A stretch of 64,000 bases of DNA from Bilophila sp964369665 (GTDB taxonomy: Bacteria; Desulfobacterota; Desulfovibrionia; Desulfovibrionales; Desulfovibrionaceae). The translations under genes and the position numbers were made by a program. The notes beneath the pieces are model-generated. The model ran no database searches and was not told the origin of the DNA. It was given only the letters and a program-made list of their open reading frames with translations. Shown piece after piece: positions 1 to 8,167 of this stretch. The first letter of the stretch is position 1, and every line of letters starts with the position of its first letter. The stretch spans positions 186,001-250,000 of the forward strand of contig CAYJFS010000002.1 of NCBI GenBank assembly GCA_964369665.1. Direction: 5' to 3'.

Positions 1-689
1 AGATTTTGGATTGGATTTAGGGCAAGTGTTACAAGATCACTATTAACGCTAAAATAGGCATTACTCCAGCGAAGAGGAAATAGGTTTGATTGTATTTGAC
101 CATAGCCAAATATAAATAGAGTAAGTATAGCAAGTAGTGTCCAAATGATACGAGGAGTAGGTTTTATATATGATGTATGTTGTTGATGATTATAGAGGAT
201 AGTTTGTATAGATTTAAGATAAAAAGTAAGGATAACAAGTGCTATAGGTATCAGTAAATAGAGAGGATAGCTTTCTATAACCATGTTTGTTGAAGTAAGA
301 GGATCTTTAAAAAAATCAAAAAGAGTAGCATCTATACGATGCCTTGTATAAAAAAAATAGCCAAAATCAGTAATATATAAAAATAGTATGGTACTGAAAA
401 TGAAACTATAGAAAAGTATAACCCATGTTTTTATTTTTTGGATAGTATTATCTATATGTGGTATAGCAAGAAGTGTACATAGAGGTAGAGACATGAATAC
501 AGCAATACGCATGTCAAATTTACTACCTATATAAAGGGCATATAAGATATCTTTTTTGGGTAAACCTGAAATGTCCTTCCATAATAATGTCAACATAAGT
601 ATTCTTGCAGTAAACAGAATAAACCAGTTTAGTAGTAAACATTTAGTACTTGTTATAATGAATTTAGGGATTTTTATTGGTATATACAT
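1..689 (-). CDS. LTA synthase/sulfatase-family membrane protein, N-terminal part
   Basis: This is an open frame of about 229 codons running off the left edge, starting at ATG 689 with an in-frame stop upstream. I see about five hydrophobic segments (near residues 18-37, 58-75, 87-110, 138-153 and 180-196) joined by loops such as FDMRIAV, DFGYFFYTRHRIDAT and a final FPLRWSNAYFSVNSD stretch. This layout resembles the membrane half of the LTA synthase-like branch of the alkaline phosphatase superfamily, whose periplasmic catalytic domain would lie outside the window. In Gram-negative bacteria such enzymes move phosphoglycerol or phosphoethanolamine groups onto envelope glycans or lipids; the substrate here is unknown. 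It lies 44 nt downstream of murJ on the same strand and may share its transcript. No clear Shine-Dalgarno is visible. Confidence 0.6.
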   Translation of the reverse strand, partial: MYIPIKIPKFIITSTKCLLLNWFILFTARILMLTLLWKDISGLPKKDILYALYIGSKFDMRIAVFMSLPLCTLLAIPHIDNTIQKIKTWVILFYSFIFSTILFLYITDFGYFFYTRHRIDATLFDFFKDPLTSTNMVIESYPLYLLIPIALVILTFYLKSIQTILYNHQQHTSYIKPTPRIIWTLLAILTLFIFGYGQIQSNLFPLRWSNAYFSVNSDLVTLALNPIQN

Positions 690-733
690 AGTTATTATTT
701 TAAATAATTAATTATTATAGTCTTTGGATTCTA

Positions 734-2239
734 TTAGTTTTTTAAGTGAAAGGAAAAGAGTTCTTTAAGCTGTTGTTTATCAGCAAACCACAATAGTGCT
801 CCATAAATACTAATACTCATTGGAATAGTAATAAGTAAAGTAAGTAAAGGTATGTTGATTGGCAGTAATTTAATTAAGCTATAACTGATAATAAACATAC
901 AGATTGTAGCAATACCTTGAACAATACAATTTTTAACAGGGAATGTTATAGGTATATTTTTTGATAAATTTTTCCAAAGTAAGATACAATATACCCACAA
1001 ACCAAGTGATACACCTAAGGGTGGTCCAATTTCTCCTAATAGATATATAAAAATAAGTCCAGAGATAATACTTACTGTAAGAGCAATGAGTGCAGAGAAA
1101 AAAGGCTTTTTATGTTGGTTGAAAGCATAGTTACCTGCAATAAGGATACGTGCTAATGCTGTAGCTGGTAAGCCTGGAGCATAAATAAATAAAGCAAGCG
1201 CAGTCATTTGGGTTGCTTCAGGAGTGAAAGAACCATGGTAGAAAATTGTTTGTATTAATGGTGTAGCAATGAGCATAAGTCCTGCTGTTGCAGGTAAATA
1301 TATACAACAGCAAAAGGAGATTTGTTGAGTAATTTCTTCTGAAACTAATGAGAAATTTTGGTTATGATGTAAGGTAATAAGTTTTGGAAGCAGAGTAAGA
1401 CCAAGAGCACTACTAAAGATACCAATAGGAAGCTCTATAATACGTTCTGCATAAAATAGGGCTGAAACATAGCCTGTAGGCATGAAAGATGTAAGTGTAG
1501 ATGCAAATATAAAGGCTAGTTGTGGTATAGATAGAGTGAAAATATCTATAGGTACATGAGATAAGAGTCTTTTTATTTTAATTGTGTGTTGTGAAAAAGA
1601 AGGTTCATTTTTTTTGAGTTTTGAGACAATTGGTACCTGTATACTCCATTGTAAAATTCCACTAAAAAGGATGCTATAAGCAAGTATTATATTTATAGTT
1701 GTTGGGGAATATCCAATGGATATATATGCTCCAATTAATACAGTACAGTTGAAAATGATTGGTGAGAGAGCAGGAAATAGAAAGTATTTTTTTGTATAGA
1801 GTATGGCAATATTCCCTCCTGTTAGTATAGCAAAAATACTATATGGTAAGCAAATGCGAAAGAGTTCTAGCGTATTGCTTGACAAGAAATGTTTATTATA
1901 AAAACCAGGTGCTAGTATAGCTAATGTTAATTGTGGTATAAAAATGAAAGGTATACTAAGTAATAATATACTTATTGTGATAAGATATGTTATATATAGT
2001 GTAGCTTGTACACCTGTATTATGTTGTATGTCTTCATATTGACAAATTCGAATGAGTCCCATAGATAGAGAACCTTCTCCAAGTAACCTTCGAAAAAGAA
2101 AAGGTACTCGTAAAGCTGTAGTTAATGCATCAGCAGCAATTGTATTACCTAAGAGCCATGCAATAGATGCGTCTCTAATAAGACCAAGAAGTTTAGAAAT
2201 ACAATTGCCTACTGTTATTATTAATGTATGTTTGAACAT
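734..2239 (-). CDS. murJ: lipid II flippase MurJ (MviN)
   Basis: The 501-residue protein is almost entirely hydrophobic helices, as expected for the roughly 14-span MurJ/MviN exporter of the MOP superfamily, which flips lipid-linked peptidoglycan precursor across the inner membrane. Family signatures include the N-terminal GNCISKLLGLIRDASIAWLL segment, the VPFLFRRLLGEGSLS loop and the central ERIIELPIGIFSSALGLTLLP region. Length is normal. The gene is divergent from tgt, about 100 nt away, and is followed by the LTA-synthase-like gene, so an envelope operon is plausible. Confidence 0.93.
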   Translation of the reverse strand: MFKHTLIITVGNCISKLLGLIRDASIAWLLGNTIAADALTTALRVPFLFRRLLGEGSLSMGLIRICQYEDIQHNTGVQATLYITYLITISILLLSIPFIFIPQLTLAILAPGFYNKHFLSSNTLELFRICLPYSIFAILTGGNIAILYTKKYFLFPALSPIIFNCTVLIGAYISIGYSPTTINIILAYSILFSGILQWSIQVPIVSKLKKNEPSFSQHTIKIKRLLSHVPIDIFTLSIPQLAFIFASTLTSFMPTGYVSALFYAERIIELPIGIFSSALGLTLLPKLITLHHNQNFSLVSEEITQQISFCCCIYLPATAGLMLIATPLIQTIFYHGSFTPEATQMTALALFIYAPGLPATALARILIAGNYAFNQHKKPFFSALIALTVSIISGLIFIYLLGEIGPPLGVSLGLWVYCILLWKNLSKNIPITFPVKNCIVQGIATICMFIISYSLIKLLPINIPLLTLLITIPMSISIYGALLWFADKQQLKELFSFHLKN

Positions 2240-2343
2240 TGTGGGTATGATGATGTTTTTATCATAGGTTGATAGTTTTTTTACTTAGTGGATTTTAAAC
2301 AAATAGAGTAAAGCAAGCTAGTATAGTTATAAATAGGTGAAAA

Positions 2344-3459
2344 ATGAAGGCCCCTGGGACATTTGAAATAACAGCAGAAGATGGATCTGCACGAACAGGT
2401 TATTTATATACAAATCATGGTATAATACAAACGCCAATTTTTATGCCTGTAGGTACAGCTGGTAGTGTAAAAGCTGTTGCTCCAGATGATCTTATAGCAA
2501 TAGGTGCTGAAATTATTTTAGGCAATACATATCATTTGTATCTTCGTCCAGGAGATGAACTTGTTGCTCGTCGAGGTGGTTTACATCAATTTATTTCTTG
2601 GCCAAAGCCTATTCTTACAGATAGTGGTGGGTTTCAAATATTTAGCCTTGCTTCGTTACGTATTCTTAAAGAAGAAGGTGTTATATTTCGTTCACATATT
2701 GATGGTTCAAAGCATTTTTTTACTCCAGAGAAGGTTATTGCAATTCAGAAAAATTTAAATTCTGATATTATGATGGTCCTTGATGAATGTCCTTCTGCTT
2801 CTGCAGATTATGGTTATGTTGCAAATTCTCTTAAATTAACAACACAATGGGCTATTCGATGTAGAAAGACATATCCAAAAGGTACTGGTAATAACCTCTT
2901 GTTTGGCATTGTTCAGGGAGGCATGTTTACAGATTTGCGTACGCTTTCAGTACAGCAATTACTTGATCTTGATTTTGAAGGTTATGCTATAGGTGGTTTA
3001 TCTGTTGGAGAGTCAAAGGAAGTTACTTTTGAAGTTCTTCATCATACTGCACCTTTATTACCCTCTACAAAGCCTCGTTATCTTATGGGTGTTGGAACAC
3101 CTTTGGACATTATAAAAGGTATAGAAGTAGGTATTGATATGTTTGATTGTGTTCTTCCTACAAGAAATGCAAGAAATGGGACACTCTATACATCAGAAGG
3201 TAAAATAAATATTAAGCGTAGCGAATACAGTGAGGATGATGGTTCATTAGATCATAATTGTTCTTGTTATACTTGTCAGAATTTTTCTCGGGCATATTTA
3301 CGACATCTTTTTCATGCTCAAGAGTTTTTGCTGTTTCGTTTGGCAAGTATTCATAATCTTACATATTTTTTAAAGCTTGTACATGATGCACGGAAGGCTA
3401 TCCAACAAGGTGTATTTACTCATTATAAAAAGAATATAGAGGATTTTTATAGTAAGTAA
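2344..3459 (+). CDS. tgt: queuine tRNA-ribosyltransferase (tRNA-guanine transglycosylase)
   Basis: The 371-residue protein exchanges guanine-34 of GUN-anticodon tRNAs for the queuosine precursor preQ1. The TIM-barrel hallmarks are present: DSGGFQ (D93-Q98), FGIVQGG near 188-193, IGGLSVGE near 216-223 and the nucleophile region GIDMFDC with D265. The zinc site is complete with C306, C308, C311 and H337. Length is typical. The start lies 6 nt after an AGGTGA stretch. No other queuosine gene is nearby. A 6-bp inverted repeat follows the stop codon. Confidence 0.96.
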   Translation: MKAPGTFEITAEDGSARTGYLYTNHGIIQTPIFMPVGTAGSVKAVAPDDLIAIGAEIILGNTYHLYLRPGDELVARRGGLHQFISWPKPILTDSGGFQIFSLASLRILKEEGVIFRSHIDGSKHFFTPEKVIAIQKNLNSDIMMVLDECPSASADYGYVANSLKLTTQWAIRCRKTYPKGTGNNLLFGIVQGGMFTDLRTLSVQQLLDLDFEGYAIGGLSVGESKEVTFEVLHHTAPLLPSTKPRYLMGVGTPLDIIKGIEVGIDMFDCVLPTRNARNGTLYTSEGKINIKRSEYSEDDGSLDHNCSCYTCQNFSRAYLRHLFHAQEFLLFRLASIHNLTYFLKLVHDARKAIQQGVFTHYKKNIEDFYSK

Positions 3460-3475
3460 AGACTAATAATAGTCT
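3460..3475 (+). terminator. weak hairpin after tgt
   Basis: AGACTA and TAGTCT form a 6-bp stem with a 4-nt ATAA loop directly at the tgt stop. Only an AT-rich tract with few consecutive T residues follows, so intrinsic termination here would be weak. Confidence 0.3.
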
Positions 3476-3506
3476 ATTATTTATCTATAGTCAGGATTAT
3501 AAGTAG

Positions 3507-3614
3507 TTTAGCTCTAGCGTGTATGTGGAAAAAGGCAAAGCAGCCCTTGAAAAATTTTACTCAAAGCTTGGATCACCAAAAGAAATTAAACAATTTTTTT
3601 CAGTGTTTAGGTAG
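3507..3614 (+). pseudogene. possible gene fragment downstream of tgt
   Basis: After a stop at 3504-3506 there is an open frame of 35 codons containing GKAALEKFYSKLGSPKEIKQ. It is hydrophilic, has a helical coding-like composition and ends at TAG 3612, overlapping the 3' end of the convergent glycosyltransferase gene by 15 nt. No ATG and no ribosome binding site are visible; a GTG at 3519 is the only candidate start. I do not recognise the family. It may be the tail of a lost gene, or chance. Confidence 0.25.
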
Positions 3615-4754
3615 CATATCCTGGGTACGTATACCAACTAAGGTATCAAGTTTTTTTAGATAAGCTTTTGTTTTTCGTGAGCGGTTATAAAAGAGCAGGT
3701 TAATTTCGCTTTGTAATGTTTTTAGTAGACCAGTTCCTTCAGAGAATAAAGGTTGTTTTATTGTCGTTAGTGAGAGTAGAAGTTCTATAGCTGTAGCTTT
3801 ATCTTTATTTATAAATGCTTTTGCAAAATGTATAAATTTTGAATGTTCTTTGAGTTCTGGGCGTAGAAATTTTTCAGTAAACCAGTCAATGGATAAGCCA
3901 GAAAAAACTTCGAAACTTATTTCAAGAATTTGGTTAAGCCATTGAATATTTTGTGTAACCATATGGGGCATTGTAAGCTGCAGATCATGCCAGTATTCTT
4001 CATTAAGATATTTTATAAAGGGTTTTATTGTATTGGCTTTTAAAAGGATATTTTTTATTTCTAAATAATGAGTAAGTTTTTGATCAACAAGAAGTTTAGG
4101 GGAAGGTGTCATTTCTTTATGTTCTCTTCTAAAGTAATAGATTTCATCAATACATTGAGAAAATGTTCCTCCTGATGTAAGTACATCAAACATAAAACAT
4201 GTTGAACTTAAACCAAAGTTAAAGTTAGGATGTATAAAGGGAAGACCGTTTTTTCCTTTTTTTAAAAAAGGTAATGAAAATATCCATCGCCATAAAGCTT
4301 TACTTTTCCAATAATTTGGGCTTGTTAAGAATGTTAGATTGTGTGCTTCATGGTGGGGAACATAAGTATGAGTATGATATGTTTTATCTGAAAATGATAC
4401 AGCATTGCCACATACAAAAGGAACGTTGTCTTGAATAGCTAGCCTTAACATTTTTTCTGCTGCTGTTGGTGCAAGAAAGTCATCAGCATCAAGCCAAAGG
4501 ATGAAGTCTCCCTGGGCAAGATCTTGCCCTTTTTTTCGTGATTCTCCAATACCTTTGTTTGGTTGTGTGTGACAAGTGATGCATTGAGTATTTTTTACAT
4601 AAAAATCTGCTATTGTTTGGGTATCGTCTGTAGAGCCATCATTGATAATAATGACTTCAATATTTTTATGTGTTTGCCAAAGACATGACTCTAAGGCAGT
4701 GGGCAGCCAGAATCCCATATTATAGACAGGTATTACAATAGAAAATAAAGGCAT
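3600..4754 (-). CDS. family 2 glycosyltransferase
   Basis: The 384-residue protein begins with a GT-A fold: FSIVIPVYNMG at residues 4-14, NDGSTDD at 38-44 and the metal/nucleotide-sugar motif DADD at 89-92. The first 230 residues look like the catalytic domain; the rest is helical with no recognised domain. It probably transfers a sugar in surface polysaccharide synthesis, but acceptor and donor cannot be told. An AAAGGAG sits 5 nt before the ATG. It lies just past the rplL terminator, in the place where rpoB stands in related genomes, and has its own ribosome binding site. Confidence 0.85.
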   Translation of the reverse strand: MPLFSIVIPVYNMGFWLPTALESCLWQTHKNIEVIIINDGSTDDTQTIADFYVKNTQCITCHTQPNKGIGESRKKGQDLAQGDFILWLDADDFLAPTAAEKMLRLAIQDNVPFVCGNAVSFSDKTYHTHTYVPHHEAHNLTFLTSPNYWKSKALWRWIFSLPFLKKGKNGLPFIHPNFNFGLSSTCFMFDVLTSGGTFSQCIDEIYYFRREHKEMTPSPKLLVDQKLTHYLEIKNILLKANTIKPFIKYLNEEYWHDLQLTMPHMVTQNIQWLNQILEISFEVFSGLSIDWFTEKFLRPELKEHSKFIHFAKAFINKDKATAIELLLSLTTIKQPLFSEGTGLLKTLQSEINLLFYNRSRKTKAYLKKLDTLVGIRTQDMLPKH

Positions 4755-4789
4755 TAGAACTCCTTTTTCTGAAAGTTTATTCTATGCCT

Positions 4790-4829
4790 AAAAGAAAAGC
4801 ACAATCAAGGGTGAATGTGCTTTTCTTTT
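4790..4829 (-). terminator. rho-independent terminator of the rplKAJL operon
   Basis: A perfect 14-bp inverted repeat (4790-4803 with 4816-4829) carries a GCACA/TGTGC core flanked by A- and T-rich arms and a 12-nt loop. Read on the minus strand it follows the rplL stop by about 19 nt and ends in TTTTCTTTT. It should end the ribosomal-protein transcript before the glycosyltransferase gene. Confidence 0.85.
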
Positions 4830-4847
4830 AAATATATATGGTGAACG

Positions 4848-5240
4848 TTATTTTATTTCTACAGTTGCACCAGCTTCGGTAAGTTGTTTTTTTGCTTCTT
4901 CAGCATCATCTTTAGATATACCTTCTTTTAAAGTAGATGGTGTTCCATCAACTTTATCTTTTGCTTCTTTTAAGCCAAGGCCTGTGAGTGCACGAACAAC
5001 TTTAATAACAGCAATTTTGTTAGCTCCAGGTTCTTTAAGTATAACATCAAATTCAGTTTTTTCTTCAACTTCAGCTCCTGCAGCTGCGCCACTTGATGCT
5101 GGAGCTGAAGCAACCATTCCCATTGCTGGAGCTGCAGCTGATACACCAAATTTTTCTTCTAGCTCTTTTATAAAGTTAGATAAGTCAAGAACACTCATAT
5201 TTGCGATGAAATCAATAACTTGTTCTTTAGTTACAGACAT
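4848..5240 (-). CDS. rplL: 50S ribosomal protein L7/L12
   Basis: This 130-residue protein forms the flexible stalk of the large subunit that recruits translation GTPases. It shows the N-terminal dimerisation segment (about 1-35), an Ala/Gly/Pro hinge (about 37-58) and the conserved C-terminal domain with KTEFDVIL, GANKIAVIKVVR and LGLKEAKDKVD. AAAGGAG lies before ATG 5240. It is the last gene of the block, 38 nt after rplJ, and is followed by a terminator instead of rpoB. Confidence 0.98.
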   Translation of the reverse strand: MSVTKEQVIDFIANMSVLDLSNFIKELEEKFGVSAAAPAMGMVASAPASSGAAAGAEVEEKTEFDVILKEPGANKIAVIKVVRALTGLGLKEAKDKVDGTPSTLKEGISKDDAEEAKKQLTEAGATVEIK

Positions 5241-5278
5241 GGAAAACTCCTTTAAAAATCTTTAGCTTTACGTTTTGC

Positions 5279-5797
5279 TTATGCTGCCTTTTTTTCTTCT
5301 ATAGCTTTTAAAGTATAGAGTAACGGCCGTATCATATTTGCGAATAGAGAGACAAAATTAGTAGGCACAGCATTCATTGTTCCTAGCGTTCTAGCAAGAA
5401 GTTCAGGTTTACTTGGTAGTTTGGCAAGGGTTTCCACTTCATTTGAAGTAAGTTGTTTACCTTCAAGACTACCATAGCGAATGGTTAGAACTTTGCTTGA
5501 TTTAACAAAGTCATTTATTGCTTTAGCTATAGAAACAGGGTCTGTGTATCCAAAGACTATTGCACAGTTTTCTTTGAAACAGTCCTTAATGGGGCTATGC
5601 ATGCTATTGGTGAATGCTATACGTGCTAGTGTATTTTTTACAACAAGATATTCGCCACCATTTTCACGGAGCTTGGATCGTAAGCACGTTAGCTCTTCCA
5701 CCGTTATGCCCTTAAAATCTGTGATAACCACAAATTCTGCAGTATCAGCTTTAGACTTAATTTGTTCAATTAAGTTAGCTTTTTCAGATCTGTTCAT
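5279..5797 (-). CDS. rplJ: 50S ribosomal protein L10
   Basis: L10 anchors L7/L12 dimers to the ribosome and represses its own operon by binding the leader. I place the start at ATG 5797 (MNRSEKANLIEQ), giving 172 residues, because GGAG lies 7 nt before it. The in-frame ATG 15 nt further upstream would overlap that ribosome binding site and add five unconserved residues. Conserved parts include ITDFKGITVEEL, the L-R-LRENGGEY helix and VVKNTLARIA. The upstream gap carries an L10-type leader. Confidence 0.96.
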   Translation of the reverse strand: MNRSEKANLIEQIKSKADTAEFVVITDFKGITVEELTCLRSKLRENGGEYLVVKNTLARIAFTNSMHSPIKDCFKENCAIVFGYTDPVSIAKAINDFVKSSKVLTIRYGSLEGKQLTSNEVETLAKLPSKPELLARTLGTMNAVPTNFVSLFANMIRPLLYTLKAIEEKKAA

Positions 5798-5835
5798 GTG
5801 AATACTCCACATATTAGGGTATGTTTATGGTGGAA

Positions 5836-5948
5836 TACTAAGCCAAAGATTTTGTCTAAACAGGTTATTAAGGGGTAGCCCACCTGTTGTCTTCGACTAG
5901 AATTCCTGGTTTATTAATTACAAATACTGATTCAGTAGTATATTGAAC
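5836..5948 (-). promoter_or_regulatory. L10 leader (autoregulatory mRNA element)
   Basis: The 171-nt gap between rplA and rplJ holds, on the minus strand, a GAAGACAACAGGTGGG element followed by a CCC run and ACCTGT, which pairs with ACAGGT around a short inner GGG/CCC helix. An ACCAGG arm lies just upstream. This arrangement resembles the ribosomal protein L10 leader, where the L10-(L12) complex binds to repress rplJL translation. The boundaries are approximate, and the covariance model was not run. Confidence 0.55.
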
Positions 5949-5968
5949 CAGTTTTTCAAGAAAGTTAT

Positions 5969-6676
5969 TTAGCCTTCAAGAAATTTTTTTACAAGGCCAA
6001 CATCTATTTTAAATCCAGGGCCCATTGTTGTTGAAATAGCTATACTTTTCATATATGTACCTTTTGCAGATGAAGGTTTAAGACGGATTACTGTTTCTAC
6101 TAAGGCTTTAAGGTTATCTAAAATTTTTTCTGTGCCAAAGGAAACTTTTCCTAATGGTGCATGAAGAACACCTGCTTTATCTACTTTAAAGTCTACACGG
6201 CCTGCTTTTAGTTCTTTTACAGCATGAGCAACATCAAAGGTAACAGTTCCAGTTTTTGCATTTGGCATAAGACCTCTTGGTCCTAATTGTCTTCCAATCT
6301 GTCCAACAAGAGCCATTATATCTGGTGTTGCTACAGCAGCATCAAAATCTAGCCATCCGTCTTTTACTTTGGCTACCAAGTCATCGGATCCAGCATAATC
6401 TGCACCAGCTTCTTTAGCTTCTGCTTCTTTTTCACCTTTACAAAAAACAGCTACACGGATTGTTTTTCCTAGGCCATGTGGTAATGATACAGCACCACGA
6501 ATCATTTGATCTGAATATTTAGGATCAACACCAAGAGACATGGCTATGTCTACAGTTTCATCAAATTTAGCAAAAGAACTTTTTAATGACTTATCTACAG
6601 CTTCCTTAACGGAAAGTTGCTGTGAGAGATCTAAATCTTTTATTGCATTATAATATTTTTTCCCGAATTTGGGCAT
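5969..6676 (-). CDS. rplA: 50S ribosomal protein L1
   Basis: The 235-residue protein builds the L1 stalk that handles exiting tRNA, and in many bacteria represses rplKA translation. Signatures include KFDETVDIAMSLGVDPKYSDQ, the second-domain stretch GPRGLMPNAKTGTV and the C-terminal KGTYMKSIAISTTMGPG. Length is normal. It lies 67 nt downstream of rplK. Confidence 0.98.
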   Translation of the reverse strand: MPKFGKKYYNAIKDLDLSQQLSVKEAVDKSLKSSFAKFDETVDIAMSLGVDPKYSDQMIRGAVSLPHGLGKTIRVAVFCKGEKEAEAKEAGADYAGSDDLVAKVKDGWLDFDAAVATPDIMALVGQIGRQLGPRGLMPNAKTGTVTFDVAHAVKELKAGRVDFKVDKAGVLHAPLGKVSFGTEKILDNLKALVETVIRLKPSSAKGTYMKSIAISTTMGPGFKIDVGLVKKFLEG

Positions 6677-6743
6677 TGTTCTATTCCTTTAAAAATATGT
6701 TTTTTAGCTTTTATTTTGTTATAAATAAAGTAAAAATATAAGA

Positions 6744-7166
6744 TTATTTGACTTCAATACCCATACTTCGTGCAGTGCCTAATATAGATCTCTTAGCAGC
6801 TTCAAGATCTTTTGCTGTGAGATCAGGTTGTTTCAATTTTGCAATTTCTTCAACTTGTTGGATAGAGATATTTCCAACTTTGTTTTTGTTAGGTTCTCCA
6901 GATCCTTTTTCTATTTTTGCTGCTTTCATAATAAGGACAGCTGCAGGGGGTGTTTTAGTTATAAAGGTAAATGATCTATCTACATATGCTGTAATAACTA
7001 CAGGAATAATCATACCTTTTTGATCTTGGGTTTTTGCATTAAATTCTTTACAAAATTGCATGATATTTAGTCCATGTTGGCCTAGTGCTGGACCAACAGG
7101 TGGAGAAGGATTTGCTCCTCCTGCAGGAATTTGTAATTTTATTTTTGCAAGCTCTTTTTTAGCCAT
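6744..7166 (-). CDS. rplK: 50S ribosomal protein L11
   Basis: The 140-residue protein binds the GTPase-associated centre of 23S rRNA. The N-terminal domain carries the family signature LQIPAGGANPSPPVGPALGQ and the C-terminal RNA-binding domain ends with AKRSILGTARSMGIEVK. It lies 53 nt after nusG in the conserved nusG-rplK-rplA order. Confidence 0.98.
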   Translation of the reverse strand: MAKKELAKIKLQIPAGGANPSPPVGPALGQHGLNIMQFCKEFNAKTQDQKGMIIPVVITAYVDRSFTFITKTPPAAVLIMKAAKIEKGSGEPNKNKVGNISIQQVEEIAKLKQPDLTAKDLEAAKRSILGTARSMGIEVK

Positions 7167-7219
7167 TGTTTTTAAACCTTAAATGTAGTGTGATGAAAAT
7201 TCACAATAAAAATTATATA

Positions 7220-7804
7220 TTACCCTTTAGAAACTTGAATGAAATCAAGTTCAACAGGTGTTTGTCTTCCAAAGATAGATACAGAAACTTTAAGTTTTCC
7301 TTTATCATAATTAACATCTTCAACTATACCATTAAAACCACCAAAAGGTCCATCAATAACACGAACTTCTTCACCTCTATCAAAGCTAAATTTAGGACGA
7401 GGTTGTTCTTGTCGTGTTTCCATAAGGGCAAGAATACGTGTTGCTTCTTCATCTTTCATTGGTGCTGGTCGATTTTTTCCACCAACAAAACCAGTAACCT
7501 TAGGTATAGTTTGAATAAGATGCCATGAATAATCTGTCATTATCATTCGAAGCATGATATATCCAGGATAAAATTTACGAGTAGTTGTACGTTTTGAGCC
7601 ACCTTTTCCAAGCTCAACAACTCGTTCTGTTGGGAGAATAACTTCATGAATAAGGCCTTTATCTTGACCATTCCGCATCATTTCTCGAATTGTCGATTCT
7701 ACACGTTGTTCAAAACCAGAATATGTATGAACTATATACCATCTAGATTTTTCTTGTTCCGGTATCTCTTCAGTTTGTATAGATGCTTCAGCTTGTTTTG
7801 TCAT
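7220..7804 (-). CDS. nusG: transcription elongation/antitermination factor NusG
   Basis: The 194-residue protein binds RNA polymerase and couples transcription to Rho and the ribosome. After an acidic N-terminal tail of about 20 residues, the NGN domain starts at RWYIVHTYSGFEQRV and continues through GYIMLRMIMTDYSWHLI. The C-terminal KOW domain is seen at GEEVRVIDGPFGGFNGIVE. It follows secE by only 8 nt. Confidence 0.97.
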   Translation of the reverse strand: MTKQAEASIQTEEIPEQEKSRWYIVHTYSGFEQRVESTIREMMRNGQDKGLIHEVILPTERVVELGKGGSKRTTTRKFYPGYIMLRMIMTDYSWHLIQTIPKVTGFVGGKNRPAPMKDEEATRILALMETRQEQPRPKFSFDRGEEVRVIDGPFGGFNGIVEDVNYDKGKLKVSVSIFGRQTPVELDFIQVSKG

Positions 7805-7812
7805 AGTATATC

Positions 7813-8034
7813 CTAGGTAGTAAGGATTAGGGCAATAATTTTTGAAAGTCCAAGATCAACTAGCCCAAGAAATATAGACATAATGGCAACAAAAACAAAA
7901 ACAACGATACTTGTTGTTTTTGTTTCTTTTTTTGTTGGCCAAGTAACTTTTTTGAGCTCTATATATGAGAGATCAAGATAGTTTTTTATCCAAGAAAGTT
8001 TTCCCATAAAGGTATTTTGTTTTTCTTGTTGCAT
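7813..8034 (-). CDS. secE: preprotein translocase subunit SecE
   Basis: SecE clamps SecY in the Sec channel. I start it at ATG 8034 (MQQEKQNTF, 73 residues), with AAAGG 7 nt upstream. The frame stays open further upstream, but only because it reads through the tRNA-Trp gene, so those residues are not protein. The amphipathic segment ELKKVTWPTKKET and a single C-terminal membrane helix (about 44-65) are the standard short single-span SecE layout. Confidence 0.95.
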   Translation of the reverse strand: MQQEKQNTFMGKLSWIKNYLDLSYIELKKVTWPTKKETKTTSIVVFVFVAIMSIFLGLVDLGLSKIIALILTT

Positions 8035-8076
8035 TATAGACCTTTTTAATTTGTTTTTATACAAACATAAACATGG

Positions 8077-8152
8077 TGGCAGGGCAGGAGGGACTCGAAC
8101 CCCCAACATCCGGTTTTGGAGACCGGCGCTCTACCATTGGAGCTACTACCCT
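8077..8152 (-). tRNA. tRNA-Trp (anticodon CCA)
   Basis: A 76-nt cloverleaf with acceptor stem AGGGTAG/CTGCCCT, discriminator G, encoded CCA and anticodon loop CTCCAAA. It lies between rpmG (15 nt upstream) and secE (42 nt downstream) on the same strand, so it is probably excised from the common transcript. Confidence 0.97.
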
Positions 8153-8167
8153 ATAATAGAAATATAA

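Noticed and set aside
5798..5812. Upstream ATG of rplJ at 5812
   Set aside because: It overlaps the GGAG ribosome binding site of the ATG at 5797, where L10 homology begins.
7813..8109. Longer SecE start at 8109
   Set aside because: The added residues are the translated tRNA-Trp gene; the start at 8034 has a ribosome binding site and matches the family length.
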